A program made the translations under genes and the position numbers. Positions 45,671-58,250 of a stretch of DNA of 64,000 nucleotides are shown here, piece after piece. Source of the stretch: Diplolepis rosae (Eukaryota > Arthropoda > Insecta > Hymenoptera > Diplolepididae); assembly GCA_030998225.1 (NCBI GenBank), contig JAPYXD010000678.1:2886501-2950500 (forward strand), written 5' to 3'. The stretch's first letter is position 1; the number at the start of each line of letters is the position of its first letter. The notes beneath the pieces are model-generated. The model did not search any database. It worked only from the letters and a program-made list of their open reading frames with translations, and was not told the origin of the DNA.

Positions 45671-46791
45671 TTGACGAAATATATTAATAGTCCAAGATCC
45701 CATTGCAAAGTACCTTCACCGAAATGTTAATAGAAAAAAACGCGTCGAAACATGTGCATTATATACGTCCTAACACGAAACGGCTAGGTTGCCTAAACAT
45801 ATCCGGGTCCTTATGTCAATCATTATTTATTGAAAATTCTAATTATGGGAGTCAACTACAAATAAAATTAATAAGATAAACATAGTAAGGATTGAAAGTT
45901 GACGACTAGACAAGCGAAAAATTGTAGGGTTGTCAACCCCTAGGTGGGTCTAAACATGGGTTGTTTAAACATTTATACAGATTTTTTTGGCGTACAACTT
46001 CACCGGCGGTTTAATAGAATAATAAATACTTGAATCGAGACCTTACGATCTGCGCTTCGAGAAAATATAAGGTTGTCTGCGAAATTCTGGGTCCAAAGTG
46101 AGAAAACCCAACGCGAAAACTTTTCATTTTGCGTGCGCGCGATAGAAAGGAATGGAGCACTACTGCAACTACAAGTTGAGATTCGAAAATCGGTTTTGCC
46201 GTGACTTGTTCTTCACCCATTGTACTCAAATCTGTATAAGTGAAAATTTCACCATTTGAATTAGTGAAAATTATTTCACTATGGAAATAGCAGAATTAGT
46301 TTTTTTCACTATTTGAATTACTGAAATACACTGTTTGAAATTGTGAAATGGACTTTTTGAATAAGTGAAACCCTCTATTCTAATTAGTAAAATCCACTAT
46401 TATAATTAGTAAAATCCACTATTTTAATTAGTAAAATCTACTATTTCAAATAGTCAATTTTGAATAAACGTTTTTTATAAATAATTTTATACATGAATTT
46501 ATAAGTAAAATAAAAAGGATCAATTACACATATACATAATTAAAATCCGTTTAAGTTATTCATTTTTGAACAACCTTACTGGCTGCACTTGTAATTACGA
46601 TCGATACGCGGTCCAGTTGATCCATGGTCTTGAGAAATTTGTAATTTATATAATGTTTATAATGAGGTAATCTAATATAATTGTAGATTGTTCTATCTAT
46701 TCGAATTAAATTTAAAATATATATATAAAATTTATAAAAAACGTTCCCTAGATTAGTATGTTGAAAGCTACATTATTATCTATAAGAAAAA
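45671..46791. other. Intergenic insertions with ATTAGTGAAAT words
   Basis: No gene is supported. Bases ~46235-46460 consist of degenerate 20-22-bp units such as AATTAGTAAAATCCACTAT. A fragment resembling the end of MITE 2 lies at 46608-46632. A 72-codon minus-strand frame (46011-46229) shows no domain. Confidence 0.45.
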
Positions 46792-47542
46792 TTACCTGAA
46801 TTTTGTCGCAAATAGTTCTAGGAACATTCCCAAAGAATGTTCTCTAAATGTTTCCGTGAAAGGTTCCAGAAACGTTCTCTTGCACTGAGAAAACGGTTTT
46901 TCTTGACCAACCAAAATTCGATGCAGAAAAGATTTCCTTTCGAACCGTTGAAGCAGCATTTCACAAATGGTTTTTCGATTTTCCATTTGTCTATCGATCA
47001 GTTGGTGTGGTACCCATTTTCCATACTTTTGGATTTTTCCCATGGCTTTTAAACGTTGGCAAATTGCTCCTCGGGTCACATTTAGTGTTTGTGCCAATTT
47101 TTGTTGCGATTGGGCTGGGTCTTCATCCAATAACGCCTGCATTTCCTCGTCTTCGAACTTTTTCGCTGCACCAGGATGTTCATTGTCTGTTAAATCGAAA
47201 TCTCCAGTTTTAAATTGACGAAACCATGTCTCACATGTTCTAATCACTGGAGCATGTTCACCATAAGTTTCTACCAGCAATCGATGAGCTTCAGCTGCAT
47301 TTTTCTTTTGATGAAATAAGAAAAGCAACGAATGCCGCAAGTGTGATTTGCTTGGAACGAAATTCGACATATTCACTGAGGTAAACAACTATGATGCTAT
47401 TATTTTGGCAGAATGTAATTGTGTATTTTTGAAGGTTATTGTCCATAGAAAAATATGACATAGATGCCAAATCATAGAAATGTATACATATCTCTAGCGA
47501 CATCTATGAGTAAAACCGGCAAATTTCAACTTACACCCCTGG
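46792..47542 (-). pseudogene. Truncated mariner transposase fused to repeat sequence
   Basis: The minus strand frame from 47388 encodes a mariner N-terminus: FVPSKSHLRHSLLFLF, a second helix-turn-helix with LNVTRGAICQRLK, and RKSFLHRILVGQEKP. After that the sequence leaves the mariner family and runs into GAACGTT-word repeat, so the last ~35 codons are foreign. The element's outer end CCAGGGGTGTAAGTTG with TA (47543-47544) is intact; the other end is missing. Confidence 0.85.
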
Positions 47543-47544
47543 TA

Positions 47545-48447
47545 TACCTTGCTCTAAAAAGCAAAAATTTGAGTCTTAATATATTTAACAATTTAATTTG
47601 AGACAAATATAAAAAGTATTCAAAAATAATAAAATTTATAACCATGAATATATCTAGTTTAAGATTTTGACTATACTTAATACTTAATTTTGAAGGTGTC
47701 AATGAGGCACCGTAAACCCCAGTCCTCTAGAAGTCGTCTTGTTTCCTTGCCTGTCATGTTATTTGAATTAAACGCATCACATACAATCGACTAACGAAAA
47801 TATATTTCAATCGAGCATAGGGAACAACAGTGGCATCCGTCATATTAGACATGAACGTGCTCGCAGTCTCTGGCTAACAATAAGTGAACACGCATGCTTG
47901 ATCGCGTATCTAATAAGTCAAACTAAACAGTTTTGTTGGCTCAACAAAACTTTGTTCAGGCCAACAAAATAATTTTATGTCAACAACACGATATTTTGTT
48001 GGCCCAACAAAATAATTTTGTGATAACAACTAAAATTTTGCAATGGCAACAAAAACTGCTTAACAAAACGTTTTTGTTGTGATGCCTAAATTTTTTTTTT
48101 CAGTGTGGAATGTTTCCTGAATTTTACCGCGAAAATTTCTACGAACGTTCGCAGGTAATGTTCTCTAAATGTTTCTGCGGAAGTTTCTCTCAATATTCCT
48201 TTTGAACGTTCATAGAACACAAACAGTATTGTGCTATGGTGGTAAGATAGGATTTCATACACCAAGTTTTACGTCCCCACTTGCTTTTAAAATTGGATTT
48301 CCTTTTTTTCAACAAAATAATGAAATCAAATCATTTCAGGTACTTAGTAAACAAAAAATCTACAATATTAATATTGTCTAATTTAAATAAATATGAACAA
48401 TTATCATTTTATTACCTGTGACACTGTGGCCTAACTTATTCATTCAT
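47545..48447. repeat. Word-repeat insertions (TTTTGTTGG; GAACGTTC)
   Basis: Bases 47930-48100 repeat TTTTGTTGGCCCAACAAAAT-like palindromes and end in TTTTTTTTTCAGTGTGG. Bases 48113-48210 share TGTTCTCTAAATGTTTC with 46835-46860 and carry GAACGTTC words. These are short-word, self-complementary insertions with no gene. Confidence 0.55.
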
Positions 48448-48615
48448 CCCTTACAAGAAAGTAAACGAGAAAAATAATAACAGGTTCATGTCATTTTCTT
48501 CTTGAAAACGACAGGTAATGACAGGAAAAATTCTACTATCTTTTTTGCGTAAAGTTGACAGAAAAAAAATGACATGATCGTGTCATTATTTTTCTGACAT
48601 ACTTTTTCGTAAGGG
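48448..48615. mobile_element. Small MITE, CCCTTAC ends and ATGACA words
   Basis: The ends CCCTTACAAGAAAGTA and, inverted, CCCTTACGAAAAAGTA enclose words such as ATGACATGATCGTGTCAT. Length is ~168 bp, with no coding capacity and no clear target duplication. Confidence 0.65.
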
Positions 48616-48841
48616 ACAACGTTTTTTTCCCTAATTTGCAAAGACATATTTAAATCTGAAATTTTGTTCGACAGATTTAAAAATTATTTTTGTGAAACAC
48701 CTCATGCGAAAGTTCAACTTTCAATACCTGTTAAGCTGAGAGTGTCAAAATTCCCCCCTGTTTTTACTTTTACGCGTCCTCGAAAGCGCGACAAGCTTTT
48801 CGATGTTTGCCGTCATAATAATAGTCAAACAGAGCGTAATG

Positions 48842-48853
48842 TATATATATATA
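48842..48853 (+). promoter_or_regulatory. TATA-type element upstream of the secreted gene
   Basis: TATATATATATA lies 41-52 bases before the start codon and follows the conserved AATAGTCAAACAGAG block that is also present upstream of the pseudo-exon at 29.5 kb. A short 5' leader is therefore likely. Assignment as TATA box is inference from position. Confidence 0.5.
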
Positions 48854-48893
48854 CATTCGCAATCACACGGTTAGCTTCATTGAGTTTGTCAAA

Positions 48894-51800
48894 ATGAAAG
48901 GCTTGTTTGTTCTCTCAATTTGTGCGTTCATAACCATCGTTTATTCCCAAGGTATTTATTACTAATAATCATTTATTTATCATTATTCCATTTTGGGATA
49001 AAATAATAATATACGCTCTATAAAACTGATTTGATCAAGATTAACTATTTTAGATCAAAATTGACTAATATATCAGTGAAAATACCTTCATTTTCAAATA
49101 GAAAGTAATTTTCTCTGCAGGTTAGTTTAATTATCAGTAATTAGTACAAAAATATTGGATTTTTCAAAGAAGTAATTTTCAAAAATACCAAAAATGCTTT
49201 AAATTTCAAAATTGTTGCTCACATATGGTTACTTAACGAACTTGTCTTATCTCTCTCGGCCCTAGCAATGTGTGGCAATGCTCATTCATATCTGATAATA
49301 ATTTCAAGAGGTATTGTGTCCACAGACGATGTCAATCATTATAAGAAGAGGTGGATTAAATAGCATTGAAATGTTTTAATCTAATTGAATTCCGTTTTTT
49401 GATTTTCAATCGAATACCTTCAAATTCTTTAAAAGAGACTGAAACGCGTTAAAAATAATTTGATTGTTGAAATGGAATTGAATTGTATCAGTTTCAATAC
49501 CCTGCTTAAAAAAGACGCTTTAAAATTTATCATTAATTGAAATTTCTTCAAAAATATAAATATAAAATATAAATCATAATTCACTGATGAGGTTACTAAT
49601 ATTTGAGTTTATATTGGCATATGTATATTTGCGATATTCTACGGAGTTTAGCCCTATGGTGTGACACCATCACGGCGATGCCATCCAGAAAACGCGAACA
49701 GTTGGCGTACGCACAAAAGCGCGGGGTATCGGTGAGCTCGAGAGAGCGCGCAATACCGAAGTCACGATATACCTGTCCTTTTTCCATTCCCCCGGTACGG
49801 TCGAAGGAAGCCAGAGAGGACGCGGAGAGGGGCGCATACCTAATTTTCCGATTTCCAAATTACAGTCAAGTCTCGTTTATTTCAAGTCGCGAGGGGTTCC
49901 CACCACTGCCTCAGTTGCCATATCGACTGAATGCACCTCCCCCCACTCTTCTCACTTTTTCCGAGCGCTCCTCAGAGCTTCACGTGACAATGAAATAGTG
50001 GGGTGCGGAAGGGAGCGTGAAACTTGAAATACACGAGACTTGAAATAAACGAGACTTGACTGTACGTTGTGAACATTATTTTTGAAGTTAAATTTTCGAA
50101 TTGTGTTTTTAGAAAACTTTACTTCAACAATTCAATTTTCATATTTCAATTTATAAAACCTTGTTCAAAATAACTTCTTTTTTAACACATTCGAAGTTTT
50201 CTTATCGAAATATCATTTGTAAAAAATATATAAATTCCTGTATTTAAATATTCGATTTTTCAATTTAAAACTTCCTAATATTTTATATTTCATATCTTCG
50301 AAACGAGAAAGTATCACGCTATATTTTTTTTTCCTCGCAAATATTTGCAGAGTCTAAATGAGTAATTCTTTTGAACAATGCATCGTTGTATGGCAAGTAC
50401 TTTTAAATTGTTTGACATGCGATTTTGTAAAAAGTATGGCAATTTAATTCGATTTGTTTCGCAAGTGATTTTTGATTTTAGAGACCATCGAGAAAGCTTT
50501 TCAAAATTACGCTACAGTCCTCACCAAGATTGGTTTTTCCAAGAAGATTGGGTGCTTCAAATTTGATATTTTTAATTTCGTCAATGTGATTGAGGAGGGC
50601 TGGTTTTAATACATTTATTCACATAAGGGGCATTATTTCTTAACTGCACTAACATTTTATGTTACGTGTTTCGATTGTCTTCACATTTTCAGAATTTGTT
50701 TGCCTACTTAATGGAAGTTTACCCCCCAGAGTACAGACATTTTTTACCACCCCTTTCCAAACTACAGGGGGTGGAATTTTTACCCATAATGTCTGTCACG
50801 GTATTTTCAAATGGCAATAAGTCCTTTTCTAAAAATGCTAATTGAATTTTCTATGGGTCATTTCGAAAGGATCTTTTACGCCCTTTCATTCTATCATATC
50901 CATTTTTTATTATTTTTCCATTTTCATAAAGAAATTACTGAATTAAATGTTTATTTAACATTTTCTATCATTCGGGCACTTTTGATTTTTTTAAAAGCAA
51001 TATCAAAAGAAAGCTTAACTTTTTTACAACAAATTCCTGTAAAGACAAAATGGGACGGCTAATAGTATCGGAGCTATGGAGCCATTTCAAAACGCCTTAA
51101 AGCCATGGGAATGACTCAGAAGTAAGGAAATTGGGTTTCGTACGAGTTGAAGCCGAGAGATTCCGAACCGAATATTCACGATGCCAAGTTTATGCTCTGC
51201 TTTTGGTGAGACCAGCTTGGTGTGTGTATTATGAGCAGTTGAAACCGAGTGAAACCTTCACGGATGATCTATATCGAACGCAATTGATGCGTTTGAGCCG
51301 TGCATTGAAGGAGAAACGGCTACAGTACCAAGATAGACACGAAAAAGTTATCATCCAGCATGATAATGCTCGGCCACATGTCGCAACTCTCCAGATGTTG
51401 TTCCTTTGGACTATAATTTGTTTCGATCGATGGCACACGGCCTAGCTCATCAGCATTTTCGCTCTTATGAAGAAGTCAGAAAATGGATTAATTAGTGGAT
51501 CGCCTCAAAAGACGCATCGTGTTTTTAAGATGGTATCCGTTAATTTCCAGAAAGATGGAAAAAGGTAGTGGCTAGCATCGGACAGTAGTTTGAATCATAA
51601 ATAAGTAATCACTTTTTAAGATTAAAGCCTCAAATTGTAGGAAAAAACGGTAGAAGCAAAGTTGTACACCTAATATTAACATGCGAAATGGCAGTGTAGA
51701 TGATTCGCATTACAAAGCAATGGTTCACATTAAGCTTCACGGCACTAAGGCTGGAGGCCCATGAGGGATATACGTGCAATAGTGGAATGGTAATTAACAA

Positions 51801-54800
51801 ATAGTGTGATTGCTTAAGAGTTTGACGAATTTCTCAAACTCTAATGCAATCACAATATTGGTAAATGTCTATTCCAATATTCAACTAACCTCCCTCTTGG
51901 AACTCAACCCTCAATGCGAGACGGCAAGCGGTTCCAGTTTATTGTGTAAGTTTCTACGAGAATTGATGATTCTTATAAAATATTGAAGTACATTTTCAGT
52001 AATTCTTAAATATGCAAGTTCATTTAATTCCACTGTTACGCATTCAAAAGTATTAACAATATACAACTTTCCTCATTCAGTAACATTTAAAAATATTAAA
52101 ACTAATACGAACTTTTGCATTAAAAAGTGTTCACTTGTTCAGAGAATTGGTTTCATTTTATCGCATTTGGAAGCATTCAAACAAATGTGCAGTCTCGCAT
52201 TAAAAAGCATTGCGTGGAAAAAATTTTATTTTTGGATACAATCGCATTCAAAAATTAAATGTACACAAAGTATCGCATTTAAATGTTTTGGGCCAAATTG
52301 TAGTGCAAAACTGACGTATAGCAGAATTCACGAAAACAATTCGTGAATGCGAAACAACCCAAGCAGAAATCATGACACTCTGCCGACTGTGACGATCGCT
52401 TAAATGTTGATCCGATGTAGGAGATCGACTGTTGATTACCAACGTTGGTACAATGTTGGGAAACAATTGGCCCAACCTTATTCCGACTGTGGAAAAAGTA
52501 ATTTACCGACAGTGGATGTACAAGGTCTATCCAGTGTCTATTCAGCCCCGGTAGTCGACTATAAAATGCCAGCGTTTGTACAATGTTGGATTAAAGGGTT
52601 TTCCAATAGGGACATAACAATTTCGTATCTTTATATCAACGCACCCTTAAACTTTTTTAATGAACTGTCAATGTCAAAACGTAGGTTAAAGTCAACATTT
52701 TCATCATGGTAAAGTTCACGAACCAGCAACGTTTGAAAATTATTAAAAATTACTACCGAAATTATGAGTCGGTGGTCGCAACTTTCAGAACGCTTACTCC
52801 AATTTTCGGCCGTAATAACCGTCCCACCCGACAGGTTGTGCATGCTAGAGTGGATAAATTCGAGACCAAATTTACACTATTGGACGTTCCGGTGCCAAAA
52901 AAACGTCGTATTGCTCGAAGCGAAGAAATAATCGCAGCCGTAAGTGCATCGATTCAAAATGAGTCAAATCAGTCGATTCCACGTCGTTATCAAGAATTGG
53001 GCATCGCTCAAATGACACTGTGGCGTATTATGCGAAAAGATCTTGGCCTACATACTTTCAAGATTAAATTGACTCAAGGAATAAAGCCACTTGATCATTT
53101 GATACGCCGAAACTTCTCCAATTGGGCTCTGGCAAAGCTTGAAGAAAATGAAGAATTTCATCGAAAAATCATCTTCAGCGATGAAGCTTATTTCTGGCTC
53201 AATGGCTTTGTTAATAAGCAAAATATGCGCTATTGGTCAGCAACAAACCCAAATGTGCTTCTTGAGACACCGTTGCATCCGCAAAAAGTGACTGTTTGGT
53301 GCGGTTTTCATGCCGTTGGTGTGATTGGGCTGTATTTTTTCGTGGATGAAAACGACCGTCATGATACCGTCAATAGAGCGCGCTATCGTGCTATGTTGGA
53401 ATATTATTTGTAGCCAGAATTGTATGAAGTTGACATCAACGATATGTGGTTTCAACAAGATAGTGCCACTAGCAACACAGCACGCGTCACAATCGATTTA
53501 TTGAAAGGCAAATTCGATGAACGTGTTATCTCGAGAAATGGTCCGGTCGAATGGCTGCCTCGTTCATGCGATCTAACGCCATTGGATTTCTTTTTATGGG
53601 GCCATATCAAGTCACTGGTCTATGCCAACAAGCCAGCAACTTTAGACGACCTAAAAGACAACATCCAACGCGAAATTGCCAACGTTCCGATCGAAATGTG
53701 TGCCAGAGTGATGGAAAATTGGGTCAAAAGAATCGACCGCTGTAAACGGGCTCGTGGTGGTCATATCACCGATATCGAATTTCATTCATAAAATGTAATG
53801 ATTGCACTACACCCAAAATAAATTCGAACTCAATATCTCAAATATTTATGTGTTTTATTCTTAGGTAAAATTGTTATGTCCCTATTGGAAAACCCTTTAC
53901 AACAGGCCCAACCTTCTTTCGACTGTGGAAAAAGTAATTTTCCGACAGTAAATGTACAAGGTCCACCCAGTGTCTAATCGACTCTGATAATTAACACTGT
54001 AAAATACCAGTGTTTGTACAAAGTTGATTCGACACTGGTACACTAAAAAATGTCTATTGATAATGAAGTTAGGTTCCTTTCAGAATGCATCTATTGAAAT
54101 TAAGCAGATTTCTTTTGTCTTTTAACAGAATCGTTTTACTGTTATTGTAGTATTGATGATAACCTATTTAATATTGGCATTTGTCAAAGTTGGGCTTGTG
54201 TACATTTCTATTATTTATATTAGATACCCGGCAAAAAAGACTGAATTGAGAAGGATTGAAAAATTCGCTTTTTCATGTGAAAATTGAGAATACTGAAATA
54301 GGTTATATCATACAATTTGGTTTCTTTCATCCTCGAAATTATTTTTTTTTGGTACGAGAAAGGATTTCATATGAAGACCAAAGGAAATACTTTGAAAGTA
54401 AAAGGTTAGCATTTGAAACGATAATCGTTCAACTGCTAAAGGATTTCCTCTCATGCTTATTTTGAATAGAAAATCCTCCAATAATAAAGGGAATCGTTTG
54501 AGAGTCAATAGACTGTTTTTAGAGTATAGTCTTCTTTAAAAAATGTTTTTAACCGTAAAACATGGATTTAATAATAAAAGTATATAACCAGTATTTTAGA
54601 AATGTTGACAGCCAGCGTTGAAAATATGTTGGTTACCAGTATTGATACAACGTTGGAAACTGGTGTTGTACCAACGCAGTACATCGTTATCATTTCGACT
54701 GTCCGCCGACAGTCGGATTCCGACAGTCGGAAGTTGGTATCCAACGTTGGATCGACGTTGGTCCGATTGTTAATTCCTGCTTAAGAATACTTTTGAATTT

Positions 54801-56287
54801 CACGTTTTTTGCAGGGGATCCATATATGTGTGGTGAGTATATGTAAATAGTACGTTGGTATTGTAGGGCGTGACACGACGTTTAGTGGATTATTTACCTT
54901 GCATGATTTATTATTCAGATATATATAATCTAAATACAATGTTTTCCACGTAAAAGGCTCATCGCTAATCATAAAAAATTTAAATTATTTACATATTGTT
55001 GTTTTTGAAAACTTATATTTTTCAGAATTCAATTCCATACGGCTCCAGCAACTAAAGGGAAAGATGGGGAGCGATGATGAAACGGACGAATTACTTGATG
55101 AAAGTGTACGTTTGATTTTGGATTACATAGTCAAAATCCAATTTCAAAATGGTTCTAAATATACTGGAACGTACTGGTATAAAAGCAAAGGAATTATTAC
55201 TCAACAATTTAATCGAAATGATAATCCTGTACAAGTTTTACATAATCTTGTTGGATACTCAATCATTTCTGATTCAAATGATTATGAATATAAAATTTCC
55301 GGTGTGCCTGAATATATATTAGATTTCCTTGTCATAAAGGTAAGCATTTAAAATTTTTTGAAAGTATATTTAATTATAAAATTTTGCATAATTATATATT
55401 GAACTTATTTCCTATTCAAGACTGATAAAGAAACTCCAAACAATTTTCCTCTCTTACCAAAGCTTAAAATGGGCTTTAAGGTTGATATTGGAAAGGATGA
55501 AAAAGTAGTTCGTGTTGCAGGGTGGACCGAGGTAAAGATATATCAAGACTACTAAAGTAGATTCCATAATTTTTTTTCATTTTCTTAGTCGAAAGGAAAA
55601 ATATATTTTTATTACGATTTGTTGTTTTTATGCAAATTCTCTACTATCTGCGCGGTGATAATATATCAATGAGTCAGTTTTTGATTAATTAGTAAACGTT
55701 AATAACAGGAAGAACATTAAAATGAAACTAATACAAACATGTAATACCTATGTTGCAGGATAACAAACCCCTAATAGTACTTTTTAAAATCAATGGAGTA
55801 CAGAATGGTGAAATAAGAGTAAATTTAAACTATCGTAAACGAATTTATGGCAAATTGCCCTACAAAGTGAGTAAAAACATATTACTTGATAGTAATGATT
55901 TAATAGTTGAGAAAATAGTACATTGTGTCTCAAGGGTGTATTCAAGATAATTTTTACGATTTTAATTAGCTCCAATATCATAAATTGCAATGGAAAATGA
56001 ATTTGAGTTATTTGTTAAAGTACGTCAAATAAAATTTTAGGTTTTACTTTTTACTGTGTTCCTTTATGTTACTCCTGAGGATATTAAGATATTTTCATTT
56101 TCTGATGTTTCAGCCAACGAAGGGCGATCCTATGTTTTATAAAAACTATTGTATAGGTCTTTATTCGAGAAAAGAAGGAGATGTTGGCATATTTACAAGC
56201 ACTTATGAGGTGGATCGATGCGTACCTCCTGAATACAAAGATGATAAAGAACTAGCTCGCATAATACGAACAACATTGAACTATTAA
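48894..56287 (+). CDS. Predicted secreted protein of unknown family, 6 exons, 260 aa
   Basis: Exons are 48894-48951, 54815-54832, 55026-55339, 55421-55531, 55759-55866 and 56114-56287. All introns are GT-AG, phases match, and the total is 783 nt. Exon 1 is a signal peptide (MKGLFVLSICAFITIVYSQ), so the product should enter the secretory pathway. The mature part is ~240 residues, rich in charged and aromatic residues, with only a few cysteines (exons 2 and 6) and no transmembrane segment. I do not recognise the family. Intron 1 is ~5.9 kb because of transposons. AATAAA at 56555 may be the polyadenylation signal. Later exons are strongly supported by coherent frames and donors (GTAAGC, GTAAAG, GTGAGT). 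The link of exon 1 to exon 2 is inferred from phase and from the fact that exon 2 starts directly after a T-rich acceptor. Confidence 0.7.
49863..50062. mobile_element. 200-bp MITE with perfect 26-bp ends
   Basis: The ends begin CAGTCAAGTCTCGTTT and match over 26 bases, with TA on both sides (49861-49862, 50063-50064). The right end has a second tandem copy of the ACTTGAAAT..ACGAGACTTG motif. The CAGT start with TA duplication fits pogo/Tigger-type mobilisation. A 131-codon frame (49603-49998) overlaps it and is not considered real. Confidence 0.85.
50063..51064. other. Intron 1, AT-rich part
   Basis: No separate gene is supported. Short frames at 50378-50566 and 50811-51062 have no domain. 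A weak inverted pair (CCCCCCAGAGTACAG and ACTACAGGGGGTGG) lies at about 50720-50775. Confidence 0.4.
51065..51673 (+). pseudogene. Degenerate mariner transposase relic
   Basis: In shifting plus-strand frames the segment encodes ISKRLKAMGM, then YYEQLKPSETFTDDLYRTQL, then RLSRALKEKRLQYQDRH, then IIQHDNARPHVA and a damaged C-terminus. The first catalytic aspartate block is deleted. The right terminus GTTGTACACCTAA is at ~51661-51673. It lies inside intron 1 of the secreted gene. Confidence 0.85.
52594..53897 (+). mobile_element. 1.3-kb DD41D-type Tc1/mariner element
   Basis: Perfect ~29-bp terminal inverted repeats start AAGGGTTTTCCAATAGGG, with TA at 52592-52593 and 53898-53899. It encodes one transposase frame with a single in-frame stop. 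The near-perfect ends and frame mean a recent insertion. Confidence 0.92.
52706..53791 (+). pseudogene. DD41D-type transposase with one premature TAG
   Basis: The frame covers 361 codon positions. An N-terminal helix-turn-helix region (~5-60, then 65-115) is followed by the catalytic residues: D159 in FSDEAYF, D252 in WFQQDSAT and D294 in LTPLDFFLWG. The second and third aspartates are separated by 41 residues, as in the rosa-like (DD41D) group of the IS630-Tc1-mariner superfamily. TAG at codon 236 (53411-53413) splits the frame before the second aspartate; otherwise it is uninterrupted. It sits in intron 1 of the secreted gene on the same strand. Confidence 0.9.
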
Positions 56288-58250
56288 GGAAAAGTTGCGG
56301 GAAAAGTAAGAATTGAATATTAACACTGGCACATGCACTATAAAACCTTTTGGATCATACAATATTTATGACAAATTATGTTCACATAAATATAAATTAT
56401 ACACGGAGAAAAATAGTTCAAGTAATTTTACTACAATTTAGATCAAAGTTGGGAAATATGGACAAATTTAAAAATATTTAGTATCACTGTAATTATTTGT
56501 AATGTATTAAATGTTCAGGAATGAATCACAGTTGAATAGGATTCAGAAGTGTAGAATAAAGTATGAAAGGGTGCATTAAAGATTTCTAAAAATAGATATT
56601 ATTACTCGTAATATAATTATAAAAAACCAATCTTTTATTCAATCACAAAAATACTAGAGTTTTCCGTTTATTATCAATATTTTAGTAGGAAGTTATTAAT
56701 TTGATTCTAATAAATTGAAGTTAACGCTCCTGCACGAAAAATTTTAGTTGTCAATACTTTCTTTAATTGTCATCGACTTTTGGATATGACTTTAACCGAA
56801 ATAAAAACTATCCGTTTTCCGGTCAGATTGTAACTAGTATCTTCTGAGTTCCCGTATTCACAAATCTGTACCCGACCTATGACAGTGACAAAGTGCAATA
56901 TTTCCACACGGGTTCCTATATTAATTTTTATTCAATAATTGTTAAAGAGATTGCTGAAATGAATTCTGAGTTCAAATATGTATAATTAATGTTTAATAAA
57001 TTTGTCCAATAAGTACTATTTTATATTGAGCAGAAACGTATAAAACATATAGCGTTAAAAATATATTGTGAACATATATTTTACAAATAATTGTTTTTAA
57101 TTGATTGCGTTAATTTCAATATTTTATTTCTAAGAAAATTAAATTTCAGATTCGGTTGAGATACGTGCACAATTTATGTTTCGTCTTGACAATAATGATC
57201 ATAAAGACATGTATAAAGTGTCTTCTATTTTTGAAAATTTCAAGATAACAAAGTTTTGTGTAAAAAGACTTACATATATAGCTACAAATTTCTGAAATTG
57301 TAAGTTTTATCAACATTATAAAATAGCGTTCATCAATAAACTGCGTTCATAAATAAATAAAGTTCTTTGTTCATAAAAATATTATTATTCAAAGGCTTTC
57401 CAATCTAGTAATTCTAGTACTGGCCCAGTACTAGATTCCTATTGTGTTAATGATAAAATAATCCCTGAAAATAGAGAGATCTCATGGATTTAATTTTTCT
57501 TGTTTTAGAAACGGTTTTCACAAGTTACTCGAGTTTTTTTACCTTCCAATGAACTATCATTATTAAGCCGGTGCTTCATTAGTCCTAATGCATTTCTGTG
57601 CTATATCTATTTAAATACTCGATCACTTCATGTTTTCTTTTATTTTCTGTGTTTTATATTTCCAAAATATGGATTTTCCAATTGTGAATTTCAAATTACT
57701 GTGCCTAAGAAATTTATATAAAATCTAAATCTTGTCTAGAATTTTTACATTTTACGTAATACATTTATCAAAGCTTTTGCTGTTTAAATTTTTATAAAAT
57801 CAATTTGATTTAAAAAACTCATGTGAAAAATAAAGAAGTAACTATAATGAATTAAGGTAGTTGTTGCGCCAAAAATCAGTCTCTGGAAAAAGAAGTTTTT
57901 CTATGATTTCAAGACTGGTAATTATATCATCAGCCGTGTCATATGTAAGGAAAGACACTCTTTTTAATAAAAAAAATTCTTATTGTAGTCACTTGTCATG
58001 GAATTTTGGATAGGACTAAAATCGTAAAGAAATTCATTGACAAATTCAATAATTTGATACACCTTTCAATGAAAGCTTCTAAAAAAGTTGTCGAAGTTCT
58101 CATTGACTTTAACAAACTGACTTGATCCCGACCAGATCCCTGTATCTCTAATCTCATTTTTACACGGGAACTTCATTTACGCTTGGGTTCATTTGAAATT
58201 TCTTTGAAAATCGAAAAAAATGCAATCATATATGATTCTACCATCAATAT
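56288..58250. other. 3' flank of the secreted gene and inverted repeat copy
   Basis: A TACACGGAGAAAAATAG segment at ~56400 resembles the terminal motif of the word-type insertions. Bases 57050-57472 are an inverted, ~85% similar copy of 43193-43690, including the CTAGTACTGGCCCAGTACTAG palindrome near 57415. The rest (57480-58250) is AT-rich and shows no gene. Confidence 0.5.

Larger units (their letters stand above)
52358..54783. mobile_element. Non-autonomous element with CCAACGTTGG words (host of a Tc1/mariner element)
   Basis: Flanking blocks 52437-52591 and 53898-54050 share GACTGTGGAAAAAGTAA and GTACAAGGTC in direct orientation, and further CCAACGTTGG words occur at 54602-54775. The outer ends (AAGCAGAAAT at ~52361, ATTCCTGCTT at ~54773-54782) are roughly inverted. 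The exact limits are uncertain. Confidence 0.45.

Noticed and set aside
46837..47218. Plus-strand frames of 68-83 codons
   Set aside because: All are antisense to the mariner transposase relic.
49603..49998. 131-codon open frame in intron 1 of the secreted gene
   Set aside because: Its second half lies in a 200-bp MITE with perfect inverted ends, overlapping frames exist on the other strand, and no domain is visible.
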